From contig NZ_CP127221.1 in the NCBI RefSeq assembly GCF_030284385.1, forward strand, positions 1,674,001 through 1,738,000: a stretch of DNA of 64,000 nt. The letters are read 5' to 3'. The position numbers and the translations under genes are program-made. This document shows positions 43,384 through 52,033 of the stretch, piece after piece. The notes beneath the pieces are model-generated. The model was not told the origin of the DNA. It did not search any database and worked only from the letters and a program-made list of their open reading frames with translations. Origin of the DNA: Altererythrobacter rubellus. Lineage in GTDB: Bacteria > Pseudomonadota > Alphaproteobacteria > Sphingomonadales > Sphingomonadaceae. Every line of letters begins with the position of its first letter. Position 1 is the first letter of the stretch.

Positions 43384-44442
43384 TCAGTCCTTCAGAATCT
43401 TGTCGATCGCTTCGCCAATACGAACCGGGCCAGGGAAATAGGCCCATTCAAGGCTGTGCGGATAGGGTGTGTCAAATCCGGTTACACGCTCAACCGGAGC
43501 TTCGAGATGATAAAAGCAGCGTTCGGTCACGAGCGCAGATAACTCGGCGCCGAAACCGGCGGTTCGAGTCGCTTCGTGTACGATCAGACAGCGCCCGGTC
43601 TTTTCGACCGAAGCTTCGATTGCTTTGATATCAAGCGGAACAATTGTCCGCAGGTCCAGAATATCGGCGTCGATACCCTTTGTTGCACACACAGCCTCTG
43701 CCACGTGTACCATCGTGCCATAGGCCAGCACAGTCAGTGCTTCACCCTCTGTCACTTGACGTGCTTTGCCAAGTGGAACCTTGTAGTACCCTTCCGGTAC
43801 AACGCTATCGTTGTGCTTCTTCCACGGCTCTACCGGTTTATCATAATAGCCCGAGAACGGGCCGTTGTAGATACGCTTTGGCTCGAAGAAGATCACCGGA
43901 TCATTGTCTTCGATGGCGCTGATCAACAGTCCCTTCGCGTCATAGGGTGTAGCCGGAATGACTGTCTTCAAACCCGCTACATGCGCAAAAATCGCTTCGG
44001 GTGACTGACTGTGCGTCTGGCCACCGAAGATGCCCCCACCGAAGGGAGACCTCACAGTCATGGGTGCGATATAGTCATTCGCCGAGCGGTAACGCAGGCG
44101 TGCTGCTTCCGAAATCAGCTGATCAAGGCCGGGATAGATATAATCGGCAAACTGGATTTCCGGAACGGGTCGCAGGCCATATGCCCCCATCCCCACCGCG
44201 ACGCCAATAATGCCGCACTCGGAGATTGGCGTATCAAAAACACGGGTCTTTCCGTGCTTTTCCTGCAGACCAGCAGTGCAACGGAATACGCCGCCAAAGT
44301 AACCGACGTCCTCGCCCATCACGATCACATCGTTGTCACGCTCAAGCATAATGTCGAGCGCGTCATTGATCGCTTCAATCATGTTAAGGCGGCGCTCCGT
44401 GCCCGCGTCACCCGTGGCTTGATCTTTCACATCAATGCTCAT
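43384..44442 (-). CDS. bkdA2: Branched-chain keto acid dehydrogenase E1 beta
   Basis: About 352 aa. The start at 44442 overlaps the E1alpha stop by 4 bases (ATGA), a coupled start; a longer frame to 44466 is less likely. Contains MGEDVGYFGGVF, RVFDTPISECGIIG and the SPFGGGIFGGQTHSQSPEAIF loop typical of 2-oxoisovalerate dehydrogenase beta. With E1alpha it decarboxylates the branched-chain keto acids from Val, Leu and Ile. Confidence 0.94.
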   Translation of the reverse strand: MSIDVKDQATGDAGTERRLNMIEAINDALDIMLERDNDVIVMGEDVGYFGGVFRCTAGLQEKHGKTRVFDTPISECGIIGVAVGMGAYGLRPVPEIQFADYIYPGLDQLISEAARLRYRSANDYIAPMTVRSPFGGGIFGGQTHSQSPEAIFAHVAGLKTVIPATPYDAKGLLISAIEDNDPVIFFEPKRIYNGPFSGYYDKPVEPWKKHNDSVVPEGYYKVPLGKARQVTEGEALTVLAYGTMVHVAEAVCATKGIDADILDLRTIVPLDIKAIEASVEKTGRCLIVHEATRTAGFGAELSALVTERCFYHLEAPVERVTGFDTPYPHSLEWAYFPGPVRIGEAIDKILKD

Positions 44443-45743
44443 GCGCCCGGCCCTCCCTTGGGCCATTTGACCTGGCGTTCGCGAATGGCTTGCTCAGCCT
44501 GTTCTTCCAGATTCCATGGCAGTTCTTCGTAAACATCTTCAAACATGGTGTGGAATGGGTGATGCATTCCATGCCCGAGGATGCCGTTCTTCTCGGCTTC
44601 CTTGGTAGCGGCCTTCACCAGCTCCGCACATTCAAGGTCCATCGCTGACTGGCGATCTTCGTCCCACTCGCCTAATTCGATCAAGTGGTTCTTGAGGCGC
44701 ATCACTGGATCACCCAGCGGCCACTCCTCGCGCTCCTGCGCACTGCGATAGCCGGACGGGTCGTCCGACGTAGAGTGGCCCTCTGCGCGATAAGTGAAGT
44801 ATTCTATCAAAGTCGGACCAGCATTCGCGCGCGCGCGGTTCGCGGCCCATTGCTGCGCTGCGTAACATGCTAGTGCATCGTTTCCGTCGACGCGAAGGCC
44901 AGCCAAGCCATATCCCAGTGCGCGTGCAGCAAAGGTAGTGCGCTCGGCACCTGCAAAGCCAGAGAAGCTGGAGATCGCCCACTGGTTGTTGATCACATTC
45001 AGGATGACCGGTGCGTTGTATACCGTTGCGAATGTACAGGCGTTGTGGAAGTCACCTTCGGCAGTTGAACCCTCACCAACCCATGTTGCGGCGATCCGGG
45101 TGTCACCCTTGATCGCGCTCGCCATCGCCCAGCCCACCGCCTGGGGGGTTTGTGTGGCAAGGTTGCCTGAAATCGAGAAAAAACTGTGTTCTCTGCTTGA
45201 ATACATGATCGGCAGCTGGCGACCCTTCAACTTGTCGCCTTTGTTCGAGTAGATCTGGTTGATCATGTCGACAATGGGATAGCCGCGCGCGATCAAAATG
45301 CCTTGCTGGCGATAGCTGGGGAACACCATATCGTCAGATGCGAGCGCCATTGAGGATGCCACGCTGGTCGCCTCTTCACCGGTGCACTTCATGTAGAAAC
45401 TGGTTTTGCCTTGGCGCTGGCCGCGGAACATGCGGTCATCAAAAGCGCGCACCATCGCCATGTTGCGCAGCATCGTTCGCAAGGTATCCGCATCAAGTTT
45501 CGGATCCCAGGCGCCATGCGCCTTGTTGTCGTCACCAAGAACGCGGACCAGACCATAGGCAAAGTCCAGCATGTCCTTTGGATCGCTTGTTTCATCCGGA
45601 CGAGGCTGTGTACCCGCCTCAGGGATCTCGAGATGACTGTAGTCCACCTCATCGCCCGGCCTGTACTTCGGCTCTGGAACGTGAAGCTGTAGCGCCGGCT
45701 TGTTGCTTTTCGGCTCAGGTGTTGTCTCAGGCCTATTGGCCAT
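44439..45743 (-). CDS. bkdA1: Branched-chain keto acid dehydrogenase E1 alpha
   Basis: 434 aa thiamine-diphosphate subunit. It has the BCKDH-type N-terminal extension (about residues 1-60) absent from PDH E1alpha. TPP site AATWVGEGSTAEGDFHNAC followed by VINNQWAISSFSGFA; the phosphorylation-loop region has YRAEGHSTSDDPSGYRS, typical of BCKDH. SD GGGGGAGAG precedes the ATG. First gene of the operon. Confidence 0.95.
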   Translation of the reverse strand: MANRPETTPEPKSNKPALQLHVPEPKYRPGDEVDYSHLEIPEAGTQPRPDETSDPKDMLDFAYGLVRVLGDDNKAHGAWDPKLDADTLRTMLRNMAMVRAFDDRMFRGQRQGKTSFYMKCTGEEATSVASSMALASDDMVFPSYRQQGILIARGYPIVDMINQIYSNKGDKLKGRQLPIMYSSREHSFFSISGNLATQTPQAVGWAMASAIKGDTRIAATWVGEGSTAEGDFHNACTFATVYNAPVILNVINNQWAISSFSGFAGAERTTFAARALGYGLAGLRVDGNDALACYAAQQWAANRARANAGPTLIEYFTYRAEGHSTSDDPSGYRSAQEREEWPLGDPVMRLKNHLIELGEWDEDRQSAMDLECAELVKAATKEAEKNGILGHGMHHPFHTMFEDVYEELPWNLEEQAEQAIRERQVKWPKGGPGA

Positions 45744-45847
45744 GACTGGCTCTCCCCCTGCTAACAGCAGGTCTGTAGCATTCTTTTACGTTGGCGTTAT
45801 TTTATTTCACGCAAAGACTACGGTCAAGCTGGTCTAGCCGCTTTCAC

Positions 45848-46816
45848 TCATACCGCAACAGGTGCCTTGATCGGGGCCTGCGGTGCGTAATCATGCACTA
45901 CAAAATCATCGATTGTGTAATCGAAAATTGTGTCCGGCTTGCGCGTGATTTCAAGCGTCGGGTTGCCTTGCGGCTCGCGCGAGAGCTGTTCGGTGATCAA
46001 ATGCTCGTGGTTCAGATACAAATGAACGTCACCACCCATCCACACCAATTCGCCGGGTTCGAGGCCAGTCTGCTGCGCGATCATCCGTTGCAGCAGAGCC
46101 GCTGACCAAAGGTTAAACGGTAGGCCCAAGGCGACATCACAGCTGCGCTGATAGAGCATGCAATTGAGGCGCCCTCCCGCAACATGAAACTGATAGGTCT
46201 TGTGGCACGGCGGCAGCGCCATCCGGTCCAGCTCTGCCACGTTCCAGCCTTCGATAATGTGCCGCCGGCTGCCGGGATTATTGCGCAGGCTTTCGACGAC
46301 TTCCGCAACCTGATTGATGCCCGGCCCGCGCTCGTAGAGCCCGTCCTTTCGATAGCGATAGGTCGGCCAATCAACCCATTGCTTGCCGTATACCGGCCCC
46401 AAATCACCCCACTGACGCGCAAACTCTTCGTCGTCGGCAATCCGTTGAACAAAATCATCAAGCGCGATGTTATCGCCGGTTTCCTTGACGTATCGCGCGT
46501 GCGGCCATTCATTCCATATCTTCACGCCCTGCAGTACAAGCGGACGAATGTTGGTCTCGCCAGTCAGGAACCACAGCATCTCGCGCGTCGCGGTTTTCCA
46601 GTAGACCCGCTTCGTGGTGAGTAGCGGCATCGCGCCATCGGCAAGATCGAACCGCAGCATCGCACCGGCAATCGAACGCGTGCCGATTCCGGTGCGATCA
46701 ATGCGCTCGCTGCCACCCTCCCAGATGCGCCGCATTAGGTCGAGATATTGCCATTCAGGATGACCTGGGCCGGTGAGTTTAGACGGAATAGTTTCAGGAG
46801 ACTCAAGCGTTGCCAT
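45848..46816 (-). CDS. thyA: Thymidylate synthase
   Basis: 322 aa. Methylates dUMP to dTMP with methylene-THF. Catalytic Cys lies in ALPPCHKTYQFHV; RSCDVALGLPFNLWSAALL binds dUMP phosphate and folate. It is about 60 residues longer than the E. coli enzyme, with an insertion before the catalytic region, as in other long-form ThyA. AGGG precedes the ATG. Single gene, not beside folA. Confidence 0.96.
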   Translation of the reverse strand: MATLESPETIPSKLTGPGHPEWQYLDLMRRIWEGGSERIDRTGIGTRSIAGAMLRFDLADGAMPLLTTKRVYWKTATREMLWFLTGETNIRPLVLQGVKIWNEWPHARYVKETGDNIALDDFVQRIADDEEFARQWGDLGPVYGKQWVDWPTYRYRKDGLYERGPGINQVAEVVESLRNNPGSRRHIIEGWNVAELDRMALPPCHKTYQFHVAGGRLNCMLYQRSCDVALGLPFNLWSAALLQRMIAQQTGLEPGELVWMGGDVHLYLNHEHLITEQLSREPQGNPTLEITRKPDTIFDYTIDDFVVHDYAPQAPIKAPVAV

Positions 46817-46919
46817 TGGCGGACCCTAAACCTGCATTTGCTCGCTTGCCACCCTGCAAAAGCGCACTTATATCGCGCCTCCTGCCTCGACCCACAGTTT
46901 TGTGTGGGGCCGATCCGGT

Positions 46920-46996
46920 CGGGGAGTAGCTCAGCCTGGTAGAGCACTGTCTTCGGGAGGCAGGGGCCGGAGGTTCGAATCCTCTCTCCCCGACCA
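46920..46996 (+). tRNA. tRNA-Pro (CGG)
   Basis: 77 nt with encoded CCA. Acceptor CGGGGAG pairs with CTCCCCG, and the anticodon loop TTCGGGA gives CGG. T-loop AGGTTCGAATCCT. Confidence 0.95.
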
Positions 46997-46997
46997 T

Positions 46998-47450
46998 CTA
47001 AACTGGCTCGATGCCGATTATTCCTAGCGCAGCCGTGAGTGCACCCAGCCCTAGCGACAGGTGCCAGCGCAGCCGCATAAAGTCTTGTCTGCCAAGATCG
47101 AGCCATCGGTCGACCAGCGGACTGAGCGCGATCAATGCAGCAAGAAACATTAACGCCGGTCCGGGCCATTCCCAGCCGAAGGTCCATGGCAAAAACAAGG
47201 CCAGAGCAAGCAGGCTAGGCAGCACGGCGACAAGGTATGCCGCAGCATCTGCTCGCCCCGAAGCCAGCGACTGACCCCACCACACGCCGCCAAGAAAGCT
47301 GAAGATGAATGCCGCGTAGCCAAAGCCTGCGGCAAGCGCCACATACCCAAACTCTCCGCCTTGCAACACCAATGCAAGCGCGATGAATTGTGGGATCAGT
47401 CCCGCATAGCCCAACCCTTTGGCGGCGGGAGTCAATGTTTGTTCTGCCAT
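46998..47450 (-). CDS. DUF3429 family membrane protein
   Basis: About 150 aa using the ATG at 47450 (MAEQTLTPAAKGLGYAGL). Four or five membrane helices. The family motif FLGGVWWGQSLASG is present, and the C-terminal RLRWHLSLGLGALTAAL is typical. Function unknown. It ends one base after tRNA-Pro on the other strand. The longer frame to 47537 lacks family-like sequence. Confidence 0.82.
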   Translation of the reverse strand: MAEQTLTPAAKGLGYAGLIPQFIALALVLQGGEFGYVALAAGFGYAAFIFSFLGGVWWGQSLASGRADAAAYLVAVLPSLLALALFLPWTFGWEWPGPALMFLAALIALSPLVDRWLDLGRQDFMRLRWHLSLGLGALTAALGIIGIEPV

Positions 47451-47542
47451 TCCCGAACAATAGCCAAAACCATCATGTGTTCCCTCCCCCCTCGCATTTT
47501 GTGTGATTGCAGTCACAATGCTCATGGCGCAAAACAAAATAC

Positions 47543-48301
47543 ATGAACTTGTTTAATCTTAGCGGCAAAACCGCAGTCATCACCGGCGGCAATAGCGGCA
47601 TCGGACTCGCCTTTGCGCGCGGGTTGGTGAAGTCCGGCGCGGACGTAGCCATCTGGGCGCGCAATGAAGCGAAGAACGCTGCCGCGGTGGAGGAGCTCAA
47701 CGCCTTTGACGGCGGGAGCGCGGCAGCTTTCCCTTGCGATGTCGCCGAAGAGGAGCAGATTGCCGCAGCGATGGCCTCGGCACTCGATCGCTTCGGAAAG
47801 GTCGATATATGTTTCGCCAATGCGGGAATTGGCGGGGGCATGGCGCTGCCGGAAATGACCGCTGAGGCATGGGACAAGGTGATGGCCGTCAATGCCCGCG
47901 GCCCCGCCCTCACCTATCGCTATGTCACCGAACATATGGTTGAGCGCGGCGAAGGGGGGAAGCTGATAGCGACCAGTTCTGGCCAATCGATCATGGGCGT
48001 AAACCGCAGCTCGAACTATGCCGCATCGAAAGCCGCTGTGAACGGGCTGACACGCGCGGCAGCATTCGAATTGGCGAGATACCAGATTACCGCGAACGCT
48101 CTGCTTTTCGGTTTCTACGAAACTGATCTGACTGCTCAGGCAGATCCGCGTTTTGCCGAATGGATGACCAAGCGCATTCCCTTGCGGCGGTTTGGCGACC
48201 ACGATGGACTGGAAGGTCTGGCGGTGTTCTTTGCTTCGCCGCACAGTGACTATATTACAGGGCAATGCCTGCCCGTAGATGGCGGGCTCTGTATTAGCTG
48301 A
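47543..48301 (+). CDS. Short-chain dehydrogenase/reductase (SDR family)
   Basis: About 252 aa. Rossmann motif TGGNSGIG near residue 13, NAG in FANAGIGGG, and the YxxxK in SNYAASKAAV. It is NAD(P)-dependent and classical; residues ALLFGFYETDLTAQ and the C-terminal ITGQCLPVDGGLCI match the 2-deoxygluconate dehydrogenase / gluconate 5-dehydrogenase-like group. The substrate cannot be told. Start at ATG 47543, since MNLFNLSGKTAVITG fits the family N-terminus; the frame from 47507 is longer. Confidence 0.87.
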   Translation: MNLFNLSGKTAVITGGNSGIGLAFARGLVKSGADVAIWARNEAKNAAAVEELNAFDGGSAAAFPCDVAEEEQIAAAMASALDRFGKVDICFANAGIGGGMALPEMTAEAWDKVMAVNARGPALTYRYVTEHMVERGEGGKLIATSSGQSIMGVNRSSNYAASKAAVNGLTRAAAFELARYQITANALLFGFYETDLTAQADPRFAEWMTKRIPLRRFGDHDGLEGLAVFFASPHSDYITGQCLPVDGGLCIS

Positions 48302-48364
48302 GGAACAGGCGATGCCGCCGATCATTGGTCTATGGTATGCAGCACCTGACCGGGCCAAATCTCA

Positions 48365-49699
48365 ATGTCACATGACAACGATAGATCGCGATACCGCGCT
48401 GTACCCAGCTCGCGCCTGAGCCGCGTCGCGGGTTTCGGACGTTTGGCAAGCGGTGTCGCTGGCGGAATGCTGGCCGAGGGCGTGCGGCGTATGGCCAGCG
48501 GAAAGCGCATGTCCGCCCAGGATCTGCTGTTGACCCCGGGCAATGCTCGGCGACTGACAGAGCGGCTGTCGCATTTGCGCGGCGCAGCGATGAAGCTGGG
48601 CCAGATTATCAGTATGGACGCAGGCGACTTCTTTCCGCCTGAGTTATCGAACATACTTGCGACCTTGCGCGACCAAGCGAACTTTATGCCTGCGCGCCAG
48701 CTCGACAAAGTCTTGCAAGAAGAATGGGGACCGGATTGGCGAAAGCAATTTCGCTGGTTCAATCCGCGCCCGATTGCCGCAGCTTCGATTGGCCAAGTAC
48801 ACAAGGCCATGACCCGCGAGGGCGAGGAACTGGCTATAAAAGTCCAATACCCTGGTGTGGCCGACAGCATCAGCGCGGATGTCGATAATGTTGCCACATT
48901 GCTTCGGATGTCAGGCCTGTTGCCGGACTTTCTCGATATGGAACCCTTGTTAAAGGCAGCAAAGGAACAGCTTCACGAAGAAGCCGATTATGTCCGAGAA
49001 GGTGAGCAGATGCGGCTCTATGCCGCGCGCATGGCACAAGACGAACGCTTTGTGGTCCCTACCCTGCATGAGGGCCTGACCAGAAAACGTATACTCGCGA
49101 TGAGCTTCGAAGATGGTATTGCGATCGAAGCCCTCACAGATGAAGCACAGGAGCTTCGCAACGAAGTCTTCGAGCGGATCGTGGAATTGGTGCTGCGCGA
49201 GCTGTTCGAATTTGGCGTCATGCAAACCGATCCCAACTTCGCCAATTATCGCTATCGCCGTAGCGATGGCGCAGTCGTACTGCTGGATTTCGGAGCGGCT
49301 CGAAACGTCGAACCGCACGTGGCAGAAGGCTATCGCCGCTTGCTCGGCGCAGGACTTACAGGTGAAGCAGACAAGATTCGCGCAGAAGCGCTCGCGATTG
49401 GCTTCATCAATCCGACTGTGATCGAGCGGCAAGGCGAGCGTGTCGACAGAATGATCGGCGTGATCACTTCAGAGATGAATCGCGATGCGCCCTTCGACTT
49501 TGGCGATCGCGCCTTCGTGCCGCTGTTGCGCGAAGAAGGTATGGCCATCGCCGAGGACAAGCAGAGCTGGCATATTCCGCCAGCCGAAACGCTGTTTGTA
49601 CAGCGCAAGGTCAGCGGCACTGCTTTGCTTGGAGCAAAGTTGAAAGCCGTGCTCAACATTCGCCAGCTGGTCGAACGCAAGCTGGCGGAATTGGTTTAG
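48365..49699 (+). CDS. AarF/ABC1/UbiB-family protein kinase-like protein
   Basis: 444 aa. Atypical kinase fold with the family signatures KLGQIISMDAGDFFP, AAASIGQVHKA (the alanine-rich loop replacing a Gly-rich loop), ELAIKVQYPGV and DFGAARNVE. UbiB/COQ8-type proteins support ubiquinone synthesis; whether this copy does so is not shown. It overlaps the DUF885 gene tail to tail by 4 bases. Confidence 0.88.
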   Translation: MSHDNDRSRYRAVPSSRLSRVAGFGRLASGVAGGMLAEGVRRMASGKRMSAQDLLLTPGNARRLTERLSHLRGAAMKLGQIISMDAGDFFPPELSNILATLRDQANFMPARQLDKVLQEEWGPDWRKQFRWFNPRPIAAASIGQVHKAMTREGEELAIKVQYPGVADSISADVDNVATLLRMSGLLPDFLDMEPLLKAAKEQLHEEADYVREGEQMRLYAARMAQDERFVVPTLHEGLTRKRILAMSFEDGIAIEALTDEAQELRNEVFERIVELVLRELFEFGVMQTDPNFANYRYRRSDGAVVLLDFGAARNVEPHVAEGYRRLLGAGLTGEADKIRAEALAIGFINPTVIERQGERVDRMIGVITSEMNRDAPFDFGDRAFVPLLREEGMAIAEDKQSWHIPPAETLFVQRKVSGTALLGAKLKAVLNIRQLVERKLAELV

Positions 49700-51492
49700 A
49701 GCTTCGCTTTTTCAGCTGCGATCCAGCGCTTCACATGAGCCTCAAGGACACTGAGGGGCACTGAACCGTTCTCAAGAACCGTGTCGTGAAACGCACGCAG
49801 ATCAAAAGACGCGCCAAGCTCGCCTTCCGCCAATATCCGAAGCTCGCGAATTTTTAGCTCGCCCACTTTGTAGGCCAGCGCTTGGCCGGGCCAAGTGATA
49901 TAGCGGTTCACTTCGGCATCAATATTGGCGGGAGAAAGCGCGGTGTTGTCGAGCATGTAATCGACCGCTCTCTGCTTGCTCCATCCCTTCGAGTGGATAC
50001 CTGTATCGACCACAAGTCGGGTGGCGCGCCACATCTCATAGCTCAACCGCCCCATTTGCTTGGCTGGAGTATCGTACAAGCCCATCTCGATTCCCAGACG
50101 CTCCGAGTAGAGGCCCCACCCCTCAACAAACGCGGTGAAAAATGTACCATTGGCACGCAGGGGGTGCAGATCCAGCTCGCGTTGCAGTGCGATTTGATGG
50201 TGATGCCCTGGAACAGCCTCGTGCACGCCCAAGGCCGGCAATTCCCAAAGTGGACGCTGGTCCAGCTCCGTCAGGTTCAAACGATAGATGCCCGCCTGCC
50301 CGGTCTCCAGCGAACCTGGCTCATAGTAGGCCGTCGTATTCCCGGGGGCCCGCTCGGCGGGGATTGGCAGCACAGTGTAGGGCTGGCGCGGAAGCTTACC
50401 GAACAGCTTCGGCATCCACCCGTCGATCTCTTTCGCAAGCGCCTGAGTGTAGCGCAGATATTCCTGTTCATCGGTCATGTAATACTGCGGATCGGTGCGC
50501 AGATGTTCGACGAAGGCTTCGCGCGTCTCGAAGCCAGCTTGAGAAGCCACCTCCTCCATTTCAGCACGAATGCGCGCGACTTCGGATAGCCCCAGCTGAT
50601 GCACTTCATCAGCTGTCATATCCGAAGTGGTGAAGCTCTTGACCCGATAGTCATAGAATTCGGTCCCACCCGGCGTCCCCAAGATACCCGGCATACCAGT
50701 GCGACATTCAGGCTCGTATTCTTGCCGGTAGAAATCGGCAAAGGCTTGTAGCTCGGGAAAGACCGTTGTTTCCAGCGCAGCCTTGGCGCGCTCTTTCAAA
50801 CTCGCCCACTCGTTATCACCAATGGTCGAAGGTTGAGTGGCGAACGGTGACCAATAGGGAGAGCTTTCCGCCTCTGAATAGACCATGCTTTGCATCCGTT
50901 CATGGAAGCCCTCCATCGGTCCGCACGCGTGTGTGAGCCCCTTTTCAATCGCAATTCGTGTGCGCGCCATCGCATCCTGATTGACCTTCGCATAGGCTTC
51001 CAGTCGGCCAACGTAGCTATCGTAATCTGCGCTGGTGAAGAAAGGTGATCCGTTCGGAAGCGATGCAAGTTGATTGAACCAACCGCCGCGGTTGGTGAAT
51101 ATCTGATACCAATCATGTTCGTGTAAAGACGCGGCAATGATGTCCGCCATGCTCACGCGCACGACATCGTAATCCACTTGAAGATCTGCGGTTAGTTCAG
51201 CCCGGTCAATTGCATCAAGCCGCGCCACGAACTGCCGGGCATCCACGATACTGCGTGAATGTGCTTCAACTGACCAATCGCCCAACTTGCCGTCACCGCG
51301 CCGGTCGCCCACGCTGGTTGCCAGGCCGGGGCTGTTGTCGAGCTGCCATTGCCATATTTCTGCGCGAACACTCTTGTAGCTTCCCGCCGAGGCATTGTCC
51401 GCCGTTTGAACCGAGTGATCATCCGCGATTGCAGAGCTAGGCAAAACCGTGGTGGCGGACGCCAAAAGTGCTGCGGCGAAAAGCTTGTGCAT
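49696..51492 (-). CDS. DUF885 family secreted metallopeptidase-like protein
   Basis: 598 aa. Signal peptide at residues 1-23 (LFAAALLASATTVLPSSAIA), so periplasmic. The metal motif HEAVPGHHHQ (HExxxGHxxQ) at about residue 418 is the DUF885 signature, and downstream EGWGLYSERLG supplies a third ligand. Members are thought to be zinc peptidases. Convergent with the AarF gene. Substrate unknown. Confidence 0.88.
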   Translation of the reverse strand: MHKLFAAALLASATTVLPSSAIADDHSVQTADNASAGSYKSVRAEIWQWQLDNSPGLATSVGDRRGDGKLGDWSVEAHSRSIVDARQFVARLDAIDRAELTADLQVDYDVVRVSMADIIAASLHEHDWYQIFTNRGGWFNQLASLPNGSPFFTSADYDSYVGRLEAYAKVNQDAMARTRIAIEKGLTHACGPMEGFHERMQSMVYSEAESSPYWSPFATQPSTIGDNEWASLKERAKAALETTVFPELQAFADFYRQEYEPECRTGMPGILGTPGGTEFYDYRVKSFTTSDMTADEVHQLGLSEVARIRAEMEEVASQAGFETREAFVEHLRTDPQYYMTDEQEYLRYTQALAKEIDGWMPKLFGKLPRQPYTVLPIPAERAPGNTTAYYEPGSLETGQAGIYRLNLTELDQRPLWELPALGVHEAVPGHHHQIALQRELDLHPLRANGTFFTAFVEGWGLYSERLGIEMGLYDTPAKQMGRLSYEMWRATRLVVDTGIHSKGWSKQRAVDYMLDNTALSPANIDAEVNRYITWPGQALAYKVGELKIRELRILAEGELGASFDLRAFHDTVLENGSVPLSVLEAHVKRWIAAEKAKL

Positions 51493-51559
51493 GGAAAATT
51501 CTCCTCTTGGCCCCGCTTCCTATTGCGCGGGCACCCCAAGGTCCAGTAGCCTTTCGCCA

Positions 51560-52033
51560 ATGGCACAAACAGCATCCGTTTTGTTCGTTTGTCTCGGCAA
51601 TATTTGCCGCTCACCTTTGGCCGAAGCCGCATTTCGCGCGGCTGCGGATGACGCAGGTTTGGCGGTGCATGTCGATAGCGTCGGGACAGCTGGCTATCAT
51701 GTGGGCAAGCCACCAGACCCGCGCAGCATCCGTACAGCAGCATCGCGGGGAATCGACATCACGCACTATTGTGGGCGGCAGCTTGCGGAGAGTGACTTCA
51801 GCGAATTCACGCATATCTTCGCGATGGATCACGAAAACCTGCGCAATGTCGAAGCGCGCGCACCAGCGAACGCGACGGCTGAAATCTCGCTTTTGCTCGA
51901 TGTGCTGCCCCATCGGGTGGGCGATCCAGTTGGCGATCCCTATTATGGCGGAGATGACGGGTTCGAACGGACCTGGGCTGAAGTCAGCGAAGCCGCACAG
52001 GCGCTGGTCGCGAAACTAGCCTCCGCGCAATAG
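51560..52033 (+). CDS. Low-molecular-weight protein tyrosine phosphatase
   Basis: 157 aa with ATG at 51560 (MAQTASVLFVCLGNICRSPL). CLGNICRSP gives the CX5R catalytic loop, and GDPYYGGDDGFERTW carries the general-acid Asp of the DPYY motif. Such phosphatases act on phosphotyrosine in exopolysaccharide control or free substrates. It is divergent from the DUF885 gene and its 3' end overlaps recG by 18 bases. Confidence 0.92.
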   Translation: MAQTASVLFVCLGNICRSPLAEAAFRAAADDAGLAVHVDSVGTAGYHVGKPPDPRSIRTAASRGIDITHYCGRQLAESDFSEFTHIFAMDHENLRNVEARAPANATAEISLLLDVLPHRVGDPVGDPYYGGDDGFERTWAEVSEAAQALVAKLASAQ

